Shown one piece after another: positions 1 to 4,880 of a stretch of 5,065 bases of DNA. The DNA is from an uncultured euryarchaeote (GTDB lineage: Archaea; Thermoplasmatota; Poseidoniia; Poseidoniales; Thalassarchaeaceae), in assembly GCA_937876055.1 (NCBI GenBank), contig CALEIW010000004.1, positions 1 to 5,065 on the forward strand, in the 5' to 3' direction. Positions within the stretch are counted from its first letter, which is position 1. Every line of letters begins with the position of its first letter. The notes below the pieces were generated by a model. The model made no database searches. It was not told where the DNA came from and worked only from the letters and a program-made list of their open reading frames with translations. The translations under genes were made by a program, and so were the position numbers.

Positions 1-145
1 CTCCAGCAGGTACAATCCAAGCTAAGTCTGGGGCGCTGATTAGCAAACATGCCGCTGCTAAACCGAGTGAGGATAACACCCCCATTATGCCCAATCGAAG
101 CCTAACGGCTTTACCCCGAGCATCAATATTACACTGGAATGCCAT
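1..145 (-). CDS. Small membrane protein, N-terminal part (cut by window edge)
   Basis: This reading frame begins with ATG at 145 and stays open for 48 codons to the window edge. The visible protein starts MAFQCNIDARGKAVRLRLG, a short polar head with a Cys-Asn-Ile-Asp motif and several Arg/Lys. A hydrophobic, Ala/Leu/Gly-rich segment (about residues 18-38) follows and looks like a first transmembrane helix with its positive side in the cytoplasm. The CNIDxxGxxxR head resembles small membrane proteins of the DUF2892 type as I recall them, but that family assignment is a guess. The start is favoured because a TATA-like box lies 26 bases upstream, as expected for a leaderless archaeal mRNA. The frame is the same as that of the preceding glycosyltransferase, with only one TGA (200-202) between them. 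The C-terminal end is outside the window. Confidence 0.6.
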   Translation of the reverse strand, partial: MAFQCNIDARGKAVRLRLGIMGVLSSLGLAAACLLISAPDLAWIVPAG

Positions 146-146
146 G

Positions 147-184
147 AAAACAGGACAATAATCTAGGATATTAAGGCCTGTTTT
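147..184 (-). terminator. Inverted repeat with T-tract after the glycosyltransferase gene
   Basis: The arms AAAACAGG (147-154) and CCTGTTTT (177-184) are perfect 8-base complements around a 22-base AT-rich loop. Read on the minus strand, the hairpin begins 15 bases after the glycosyltransferase stop and ends in TTTT, so it could help end that transcript. The large loop makes it a weak structure, and it also contains the TATA-like box of the next gene. Confidence 0.35.
168..174 (-). promoter_or_regulatory. TATA-like box for the left-edge membrane protein
   Basis: TTAATAT on the minus strand is centred 26 bases before the ATG at 145. That is the usual archaeal spacing from TATA box to transcription start, so the mRNA would begin at or next to the start codon (leaderless). 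It matches the core TTAATAT of the pcn promoter in this window. It is inferred from sequence and spacing only. Confidence 0.35.
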
Positions 185-199
185 ACAAATTGAATGCAA

Positions 200-1363
200 T
201 CAATCACGTGAACGGTCATCGATTTGTAGCCCTGGCCGGCCGCGAAATATTCTCCATTTACCGCGCAGTACACCGGTTCCATAATTCCAATGAAGGTTAT
301 AGGTAACTATTGAAGAGAGAAAAATGGTCCATGCATTTTTACTCGGCGAATTGCCCTTAGCTGAACCGTACCAAGCAAGCAGATTGTACAAAATCATCAA
401 GGTTGGAAGTGCGTGAACTGCAATTCTCTCAGTTCCCATAGGAACTCTATCTAAACTAATGTCCCAGAAATCCGGCCACGCCAATCCTCCATTCACAGCA
501 CCCCAGAAAAATAATGCAAATGCTGCAATAACTATCGGAGGGAATGCTGCAACCATTGAATGAGTAAATGCATGTAGTTCTGGATATTGGTTACTGGCTA
601 GAGTTCTAACGAGTCCATAATTACCGATTTGTTTCTTCACGCGGGAAAGGTTTCTTCGCCGGTGCCACATTATCGCAGTTCTATCGGTCCACAATTTATG
701 ACCAGCCATTCTAATTCGGTGGTCGAGCATTACATCTTCTGCTCCGATTGCACCCTGATCAAATCCTCCTACTTCTTCCAAAACTGAGCGCCTATATGCA
801 GAATTAACCCCAGGTAGTTGAGTTACTTCTGATAATTCCGAATCCCCTACCTTTCCGTAATTTGTACCCGCGGTAAAGATTGTTGAGCAGAACGTGACAT
901 CGATTACACGTTGCCAAAGAGTTGATTCTTCAACAGGAGCGAAATTAGGCCCACCAACTCCTGCAACATCATTTCTCTCAAACCATCGAACTAATTTCTC
1001 CACCCAATCCTCCGGTACGATTACATCATCATCTGTAAATAGAACCAATTCTGAAGATGAGGCTTCAATTGCAATATTACAAGCATCAGCTCTTGTTCTA
1101 GAACCGGAATCATCGACAAATCGTATACCCTTACTTTCTGCGACTGACTTTCCAGGGTCGTTACTAGGTCCAACCACAATGATTTCTAGTGGCCCAGAAT
1201 AAGTTTGATTAGACAATCCATCTAAGGCAATTTCCAATTCTTCGGGATTGCGAACACTCGGGATGATTACACATACCGAGGGCTCACTCATGAATTGGCC
1301 GAAACCGCTCTCGCTTTCAACCACACTCACAATATGACAGCGTCGAATGTCATCATGGGTCAT
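200..1363 (-). CDS. Family 2 glycosyltransferase, membrane-anchored (ExoA-like)
   Basis: The 387-residue protein probably transfers a sugar from a nucleotide-activated donor to a lipid- or surface-linked acceptor on the cytoplasmic face of the membrane. It has a GT-A fold with the N-terminal strand VCVIIPSVRNP (30-40), the metal/nucleotide DDD motif (111-113) within LVLFTDDDV, and GGFD (199-202). The catalytic-base motif GAEDVMLDHRIRMAG (207-221) follows, then WHRRRNLSRVKKQIGNYG (233-250), equivalent to the Q/RxxRW-type acceptor-site region. Hydrophobic stretches near 270-292 and 313-333, possibly also 345-360, look like C-terminal membrane helices, as in ExoA-like enzymes. Donor and acceptor cannot be read from sequence. 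The longest start (ATG, 1363) overlaps the pcn stop by 11 bases. The family domain begins right after Met25, so ATG at 1291 (61 bases after pcn) is a strong alternative; neither start has a clear Shine-Dalgarno site. Order and spacing suggest cotranscription with pcn. Confidence 0.88.
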   Translation of the reverse strand: MTHDDIRRCHIVSVVESESGFGQFMSEPSVCVIIPSVRNPEELEIALDGLSNQTYSGPLEIIVVGPSNDPGKSVAESKGIRFVDDSGSRTRADACNIAIEASSSELVLFTDDDVIVPEDWVEKLVRWFERNDVAGVGGPNFAPVEESTLWQRVIDVTFCSTIFTAGTNYGKVGDSELSEVTQLPGVNSAYRRSVLEEVGGFDQGAIGAEDVMLDHRIRMAGHKLWTDRTAIMWHRRRNLSRVKKQIGNYGLVRTLASNQYPELHAFTHSMVAAFPPIVIAAFALFFWGAVNGGLAWPDFWDISLDRVPMGTERIAVHALPTLMILYNLLAWYGSAKGNSPSKNAWTIFLSSIVTYNLHWNYGTGVLRGKWRIFRGRPGLQIDDRSRD

Positions 1364-2102
1364 TGCTGACGCGTGGCGCTAGGAAGTAAGTCCAAGACGC
1401 GCCGCCTTCATTTGAATTCCATGAAAGTCGCAAAGGATAGCGGTCTTGGAACTCAACAGTAACTTCCTCGGTTAGACCGCTAGCCAACTTGCGGCTGAGC
1501 GGGTCAAGGAATTGGAGAGAATAGGTCGATGCGGTAGGCTTTGGAGCGACTAACTCCGACATTTCACCTGCATCGAAGCGAACATTTACTCCTTCGCCAG
1601 CTTCTACAGTAACCGACACGGTCATCTGGTTCTTATCGAGGCTTAAATCGACTAACTCTCCAACAAACTTTGCAGCGCGAAGGGCTCTAGATAGCCTGTC
1701 TGCACTCAAAGTTGCTTTGCATTCAAAGTCCAAATCAGGTTGGCGAGGCTCGTTAATCGAGCCCGTATCCAGTCCGCGGAGAATTCGATGAACCTCACCT
1801 ACTCGGACATTGATCGCTCCTGTTGCACCATCATAATCCAACTCAACCAAGTCATTTGGTCCTGCCAAAGTAAGAAGGTCGCGAAGCTTTCCAAGTTCCA
1901 GGCCAATCTCTACCGGCTCGACTTCATATGTCTCGAAACAAGCATCTGCTACCGTAACCGATAGCAATGCTACATGGGAGCCGTCAACGACGGTCGTGCT
2001 CAAGCCATTTTCACCCCAACTCAGTTTGGCTTCTTCGGTAAGAACCGATAGCAAATCGACAATTTCTCGCATCAGTTGCTGTTTGGCAGTGACTCTAAGC
2101 AT
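1353..2102 (-). CDS. pcn: DNA polymerase sliding clamp (PCNA)
   Basis: This 249-residue protein is the archaeal homotrimeric sliding clamp. It encircles DNA and tethers replicative polymerase, FEN1, ligase and other PIP-box proteins at the fork. Length matches the usual 245-250. Recognisable landmarks are the N-terminal helix region (LMREIVDLLSVLTEEAKLSW), VDGSHVALL at 39-47 (equivalent to the conserved MD.SHV.L of the PIP-binding face), and an interdomain connecting loop around 110-127 ending LDTGSINEPRQPDLDF. Near the C terminus are SLQFLDPLSRKL (195-206) and YFLAPRV (239-245), the equivalent of LAPRIE/LAPKIE. The ATG start is supported by AGGTG five bases upstream and by alignment of the first residues with the family. 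The gene lies downstream of the TFS terminator with its own TATA-like box, and is followed by the glycosyltransferase, probably in one transcript. Only one PCNA gene is seen here, so a homotrimer is inferred. Confidence 0.97.
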   Translation of the reverse strand: MLRVTAKQQLMREIVDLLSVLTEEAKLSWGENGLSTTVVDGSHVALLSVTVADACFETYEVEPVEIGLELGKLRDLLTLAGPNDLVELDYDGATGAINVRVGEVHRILRGLDTGSINEPRQPDLDFECKATLSADRLSRALRAAKFVGELVDLSLDKNQMTVSVTVEAGEGVNVRFDAGEMSELVAPKPTASTYSLQFLDPLSRKLASGLTEEVTVEFQDRYPLRLSWNSNEGGASWTYFLAPRVSNDP

Positions 2103-2107
2103 CCCAA

Positions 2108-2112
2108 CACCT
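2108..2112 (-). promoter_or_regulatory. Shine-Dalgarno site of pcn
   Basis: AGGTG on the minus strand lies five bases before the pcn ATG and matches five bases of the GGAGGTGA complement of the archaeal 16S rRNA 3' end. It implies a leadered mRNA, consistent with the TATA-like box lying about 70 bases upstream rather than 26. Confidence 0.5.
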
Positions 2113-2114
2113 AC

Positions 2115-2144
2115 CTAAGACCCCTCCAACGGGGGGTTCTTCAT
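2115..2144 (-). CDS. Possible nine-codon leader ORF upstream of pcn
   Basis: The reading frame MKNPPLEGS followed by TAG lies entirely inside the pcn leader and ends 12 bases before the pcn ATG. Its ATG is about 27 bases from the centre of the TATA-like box, so it would sit at the very 5' end of the mRNA and could be read as a leaderless start. It contains adjacent CCC-CCG proline codons, a pair known to slow ribosomes and to need aIF5A. The same bases form one arm of a short hairpin (ACCCC/GGGGT, 2120-2124 with 2133-2137). Expression is unproven and chance occurrence of so short an ORF is quite possible. Confidence 0.25.
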   Translation of the reverse strand: MKNPPLEGS

Positions 2145-2167
2145 GGTTCGCTAATGAGATTCCAGAC

Positions 2168-2175
2168 TATATTAA
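2168..2175 (-). promoter_or_regulatory. TATA-like box of pcn
   Basis: TTAATATA on the minus strand is the best TATA match between tfs and pcn. Transcription would be expected to begin near 2144-2147, giving a 5' leader of about 42-45 bases before the pcn ATG. It begins four bases after the T-tract of the tfs terminator, so the two signals form one compact junction. Confidence 0.5.
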
Positions 2176-2178
2176 CTG

Positions 2179-2201
2179 AAAACGACCCACGTAGTGGGTC
2201 G
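2179..2201 (-). terminator. Hairpin plus T-tract terminator of tfs
   Basis: CGACCCAC and GTGGGTCG form a perfect 8-base-pair stem with a three-base GTA loop at 2183-2201, nine bases after the tfs stop. On the minus strand it is followed by TTTT (2182-2179). This looks like an intrinsic terminator. Archaeal termination relies mainly on U-tracts, so the hairpin may act instead as mRNA 3' end protection or as a binding site. Confidence 0.6.
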
Positions 2202-2210
2202 CAAGAGTAA

Positions 2211-2591
2211 TCATTGATACTCACGGAATTTGTGCCCACAACCCTCGCAGGTGCATATTTTTGTCTCGGGTTCATCGCTTGACCGAGTTTGCATTAGCAC
2301 GACAAAAATTCGATCACCATCGCACTCAGGACAACGATAATCACCAACCCAGAGGGTTCCTCTGGCGACTTCTTCTTCGACAACTTCGGTAAGGTGTTTG
2401 AGGTCCTTTGCAGATGAAGAAGCAGTCGCTTTGGATAAATCGACGGTTTCTCCAGTCATTGGGTCGGTGAATTCCGCACCCTTTCCATCCGACCCACTAA
2501 GAGGTCCTTCGTAACCGCATTTGTAATCAGTACAACGGATATTACCGTCTGGTGACATGAATCCTAGAGTACCACATTCTGGACAGAACAC
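2211..2591 (-). CDS. tfs: Transcription factor S (TFIIS-like transcript cleavage factor)
   Basis: TFS enters the RNA polymerase secondary channel and stimulates cleavage of backtracked nascent RNA, restarting stalled polymerase. The 126-residue protein has two zinc ribbons. The N-terminal ribbon uses Cys3, Cys6, Cys20 and Cys25; the C-terminal, TFIIS-type ribbon uses Cys87, Cys90, Cys115 and Cys118. Between the C-terminal pairs lies QTRSSDEPET (101-110), whose Asp106-Glu107 are the acidic hairpin residues that reach the polymerase active site. This separates it from the RNA polymerase subunit RpoM/Rpb9, which lacks them. The linker, about residues 31-80, is acidic, and the protein is somewhat longer than the usual 105-110. 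The start is GTG, chosen because a strong Shine-Dalgarno site lies seven bases upstream and the first zinc knuckle falls at the canonical residue 3. Oddities are a CX4C second knuckle and an extra Cys113. It is expressed from its own promoter and ends at a hairpin terminator. Confidence 0.95.
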   Translation of the reverse strand: MFCPECGTLGFMSPDGNIRCTDYKCGYEGPLSGSDGKGAEFTDPMTGETVDLSKATASSSAKDLKHLTEVVEEEVARGTLWVGDYRCPECDGDRIFVVLMQTRSSDEPETKICTCEGCGHKFREYQ

Positions 2592-2598
2592 TCGTAAT

Positions 2599-2604
2599 CC
2601 TCCC
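2599..2604 (-). promoter_or_regulatory. Strong Shine-Dalgarno site deciding the GTG start of tfs
   Basis: GGGAGG on the minus strand lies seven bases before the GTG at 2591 and contains the GGAGG anti-16S core. It is the strongest ribosome binding site in the window and fixes the non-ATG start of tfs. Confidence 0.75.
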
Positions 2605-2640
2605 TTTGCTGTGTCTAAGTGACCTACCTGCGCTCGTTGG

Positions 2641-2647
2641 ATATGTA
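2641..2647 (-). promoter_or_regulatory. Possible TATA-like box of tfs
   Basis: TACATAT on the minus strand lies in the 88-base gap between crcB and tfs. Transcription starting about 25 bases downstream (near 2619) would give a leader of roughly 28 bases that includes the Shine-Dalgarno site. The match is weak, and readthrough from crcB is the alternative. Confidence 0.3.
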
Positions 2648-2679
2648 CTTCAACATTCGTAATTGATTATTCCAGTTTT

Positions 2680-3054
2680 TTACCCAACAATGGATGTCGA
2701 AAAGCGCCAACCAAGCCAAGCCAATGCAATACTACCTAGTATGGTTGTTGTTATCATTATCACAGTAGATGATGCATCAGATTCTGCTAATCGAATTGAA
2801 TCAACAGCGAATGCTGACATTGTAGTAAAGGCCCCCAATACACCGGTTCCAAACAATAACACGACATCATCTCCAATAGTTGCACCAGCAGCTACCGCAC
2901 CCAATAATATGCCTAGAAGTAAAGATCCAACGAGGTTTGCGGTAATTGTTCCCCAAGGCAAGCTATCCGCAGGTAGCCACTGTTGTAAGGCGTAGCGGGC
3001 TACCGCTCCTATAGCACCACCAATCCCTACTAATGCAGCAAGCCGTAAGTCCAT
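2680..3054 (-). CDS. crcB: Fluoride channel CrcB/Fluc
   Basis: CrcB/Fluc proteins are small four-helix membrane channels that work as antiparallel dimers and let toxic cytoplasmic fluoride leak out. The 124-residue length is typical. Family motifs appear in order: GGAIGAVARY (12-21) in helix 1; WGTITANLVGSLLLG (34-48) with the conserved pore Asn40 in helix 2; GVLGAFTTMSAF (71-82), the Na+-site and Phe-box region at the helix 3 break; and a final hydrophobic helix around 97-116. Met79 stands where most members have the first Phe-box phenylalanine; the second, Phe82, is kept. The ATG at 3054 fits the family N terminus. A weak TATA-like CAATAACC is centred 26 bases upstream, so the mRNA may be leaderless, which leaves no room for a fluoride riboswitch. 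The gene is divergent from the Nop5 gene and lies 88 bases before tfs. A single gene suggests a homodimer. Confidence 0.95.
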   Translation of the reverse strand: MDLRLAALVGIGGAIGAVARYALQQWLPADSLPWGTITANLVGSLLLGILLGAVAAGATIGDDVVLLFGTGVLGAFTTMSAFAVDSIRLAESDASSTVIMITTTILGSIALAWLGWRFSTSIVG

Positions 3055-3147
3055 GCCTTTCTGGCGCTGTAATTCGGTTATTGACCGCTTCCCGTGATTT
3101 TTCTGAATAGCGCGGGATTCAAGCGGAATGGACTTCTCGCGACAGTC
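3055..3147. promoter_or_regulatory. Divergent promoter region between crcB and nop5
   Basis: Both transcription units must start in or near this 93-base stretch. On the minus strand CAATAACC (3076-3083) is centred 26 bases before the crcB ATG. On the plus strand the AT-rich patches are TGTAATTC (3069-3076) and ATTTTTCT (3097-3104). The first would suit a leaderless GTG at 3094, the second a short leader before the ATG at 3148. None is a strong TATA box, so no single promoter is asserted. Confidence 0.3.
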
Positions 3148-4152
3148 ATGAAATTGCGTTACGACTGGCGGCTAGCCCGCGTTGTCGATGACGAAGGAGT
3201 CATCCATGACGAGGTAGTTTGGTCAAGTAAGCGCTCGGCTGGAGCCATTGCTGACCGCCTTTGGGACTTGCAACGTGGGCGTTTGAGTCCAGAAGCTCGC
3301 ACCCTGACCGATAGATTTCCCGAAGCGGTAATAGATGCACTTGGTGCGATGTCGGATGAAGATTGGCCTGAACTCGATGATGAAGAATCAAAATTGTTTG
3401 AAAGAGCAACACCAATTCTGGCTAAGAGAGGAGTTGCGGATGCCGCTGGCGATACGGACCGTCGATTGGATATGCTAGTATCTTCAGCGGCGGAACTTCG
3501 TGCGTCTTGGACTACCAATGAGGCACGATGTGTGGAATGGGCAGGTCTTTTCCTCTCGGAAGTAGATCTTGATGCTCAACGAGATGATATCCCACCTGCG
3601 ATAGCCCAATCAAAATCAATCGAAGATGCTGCAACCACACTGGAAGTGGATTCACCGGCTCATTCACCCTCAGATATCGAATGGCAAGCATTGCGAGATC
3701 ATGCTAGGGGCGTAGTAGAGTTGACCGAACGACTAGAAGCACACGAGAATGCTATTCGTGATTTGGCCGAGCAACATGTACCCAGTCTTGCAGCCTTAAT
3801 CGGGCCGCTAGGAGCTGCTAGAATGGTAACTTTAGCGGGGGGTAGAGAGAGGTTGGCTAGAATGCCATCAGGCTCCTTACAGGTGCTAGGTGCACACGCG
3901 GCGATGGCTGCACATAGACGTGGAGCGGCGCCACCAAAGCATGGAGCAGTTCTCTTCAGTATGCCTCAGATTTCGCGCTCGCCTCGATGGGTGCGTGGAA
4001 AGATTGCAAGATTCCTCGCTGGAAAAGCCTCAATCGCTGTTAGGTGCGATCACTTTGGCGGAGAACCTTGGGATGAAGAGACCGTTGCTGGGATTCACAA
4101 AGAGACCGAGGCTATCAAGGCCAAGTTCCCTAAGCCACCTAAGCGGAAGTGA
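3148..4152 (+). CDS. nop5: Nop5 (Nop56/58-like), box C/D sRNP core protein
   Basis: Nop5 bridges fibrillarin and L7Ae on box C/D guide RNAs, building the complex that 2'-O-methylates rRNA and, in archaea, tRNA. From the ATG at 3148 the protein is 334 residues, shorter than the roughly 380-420 I recall for others. An N-terminal fibrillarin-binding domain comes first, with an acidic patch near 68-86. A coiled-coil region follows, with helices near 105-142 (including the TNEARCVEWAGLF stretch) and 176-212. The Nop domain spans about 212-305: PSLAALIGPLGAARM, AGGRERLARMPS, QVLGAH, PPKHGAVLF, and PRWVRGKIARFLAGKASIA. It ends in a Lys/Pro-rich tail, KFPKPPKRK. The normal GAEKALFR motif reads GAHAAMAA (248-255). 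An in-frame GTG at 3094 would add 18 residues that do not resemble the family N terminus, so ATG is preferred without a clear Shine-Dalgarno site. The stop overlaps the fibrillarin start by four bases. Confidence 0.93.
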   Translation: MKLRYDWRLARVVDDEGVIHDEVVWSSKRSAGAIADRLWDLQRGRLSPEARTLTDRFPEAVIDALGAMSDEDWPELDDEESKLFERATPILAKRGVADAAGDTDRRLDMLVSSAAELRASWTTNEARCVEWAGLFLSEVDLDAQRDDIPPAIAQSKSIEDAATTLEVDSPAHSPSDIEWQALRDHARGVVELTERLEAHENAIRDLAEQHVPSLAALIGPLGAARMVTLAGGRERLARMPSGSLQVLGAHAAMAAHRRGAAPPKHGAVLFSMPQISRSPRWVRGKIARFLAGKASIAVRCDHFGGEPWDEETVAGIHKETEAIKAKFPKPPKRK

Positions 4153-4859
4153 TAGATTTGCCAAAACCCATCAAGCTCGCTTGGGGTATTCGTCGAGAAG
4201 GTAGAAGCCTTTGGTCACGTAACGCAGTAAAAGGGGTCTCCGTAAGAGGGGAGAGGCGGAAAAGAGACGGCAGAAATGAATGGCGTCTTTGGAATCCCAA
4301 TCGATCAAAGATAGCCGCCAGTATTCTCAAGACCAAGCGAGATGCATCCGCACTATTGCCGGAATCCGGCTCTACTTGTCTCTATCTTGGTGCTTCTTCT
4401 GGCGGCACTGTAAGTCATATTCACGACAATGTCTGTGGTGCAGGAAATCATCACGGCGGACAGGTGGTAGCAGTGGATATTTCTCCCAGGATGATGCGTA
4501 ATTTAGTCAAGTTGGCTGAACGCCGCCAAGGTCTAGTTCCAGTCTTAGCAGATGCGCGTAATCCACTTGCGGTTGCTCCGTACATTAGAGGTAAAGCAGA
4601 TTGGTTGCATCAAGACCTAAGCATAGGTGATCAGGTAGAGACCTTCGTCAGAATGACTTCGGTATTTCTCAAAGAAGGTGGAACTGCTATACTGTCTTTG
4701 AAAGCAGCCAGTGAGCGGTGGATGGAAGGCGGAGATGATGCTAGATTTGAACACACAAAGAGCATCATAGAAGATTGTCAACATTTAGACTTACGAGAGG
4801 TAATCGACATCTCGGTATTCGAGGAACAGCACGCTGTGTTTCACTGTGTTAGAATATAA
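4149..4859 (+). CDS. flpA: Fibrillarin, rRNA/tRNA 2'-O-methyltransferase
   Basis: Fibrillarin is the S-adenosylmethionine-dependent catalytic subunit of box C/D sRNPs and methylates the ribose 2'-OH chosen by the guide RNA. The 236-residue protein has a short beta-rich N-terminal domain (about 1-50) and a Rossmann-type methyltransferase domain. SAM motif I is YLGASSGGTVSHIHD (79-93), equivalent to YLGAASGTTVSHVSD. VVAVDISPRMMRNL (106-119) follows, with the acidic SAM ribose contact at Asp110, then VLADARNP (132-139). The catalytic K-D-K-H tetrad can be placed at Lys54 (RSK), Asp156 (HQDLS), Lys185 (LSLKAAS) and His228 (EEQHAVF). The usual DVAQ reads DLSI, and the loop 94-104 is longer than usual with two His and several Gly. 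The GTG start overlaps the Nop5 stop (GTGA), which implies translational coupling and balanced synthesis of partners. There is no clear Shine-Dalgarno site. Confidence 0.95.
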   Translation: MIDLPKPIKLAWGIRREGRSLWSRNAVKGVSVRGERRKRDGRNEWRLWNPNRSKIAASILKTKRDASALLPESGSTCLYLGASSGGTVSHIHDNVCGAGNHHGGQVVAVDISPRMMRNLVKLAERRQGLVPVLADARNPLAVAPYIRGKADWLHQDLSIGDQVETFVRMTSVFLKEGGTAILSLKAASERWMEGGDDARFEHTKSIIEDCQHLDLREVIDISVFEEQHAVFHCVRI

Positions 4860-4880
4860 TCAGGCGTTTTCTACGCCTGA
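4860..4880. terminator. Hairpin shared by two convergent genes
   Basis: TCAGGCG (4860-4866) and CGCCTGA (4874-4880) form a perfect 7-base-pair stem with the loop TTTTCTA. It starts right after the fibrillarin TAA, and its loop holds the TAG stop of the opposite-strand gene. There are only 11 bases between the two stops. It could end or protect both mRNAs. There is no long T-tract after it on the plus strand; on the minus strand TTATATTCT follows. Confidence 0.5.

Noticed and set aside
266..276. Eleven-base sequence ACACCGGTTCC found in both the glycosyltransferase and crcB
   Set aside because: Both copies encode the same Gly-Thr-Gly-Val-Leu peptide in unrelated proteins, and the match does not extend further. 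I read it as chance.
894..1202. Open frame of 102 codons on the plus strand
   Set aside because: It lies inside the glycosyltransferase gene on the other strand, has no domain-like features, and the minus-strand gene carries clear GT2 motifs over the same bases.
2663..2995. Open frame of 110 codons on the plus strand opposite crcB
   Set aside because: The hydrophobic look comes from the complement of membrane-helix codons. All CrcB motifs are on the minus strand.
3094..3147. GTG at 3094 as the start of Nop5
   Set aside because: The added 18 residues do not look like the family N terminus, and no Shine-Dalgarno site is evident. It is kept only as an alternative.
3159..3518. Serine-rich open frame of 119 codons on the minus strand opposite nop5
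   Set aside because: It is low-complexity Ser/Arg sequence typical of an antisense reading of a real gene, in an area fully explained by Nop5.
3890..4204. Open frame of 104 codons on the plus strand across the nop5-fibrillarin junction
   Set aside because: It is an out-of-frame reading of the Nop domain and the fibrillarin start, with no family resemblance.
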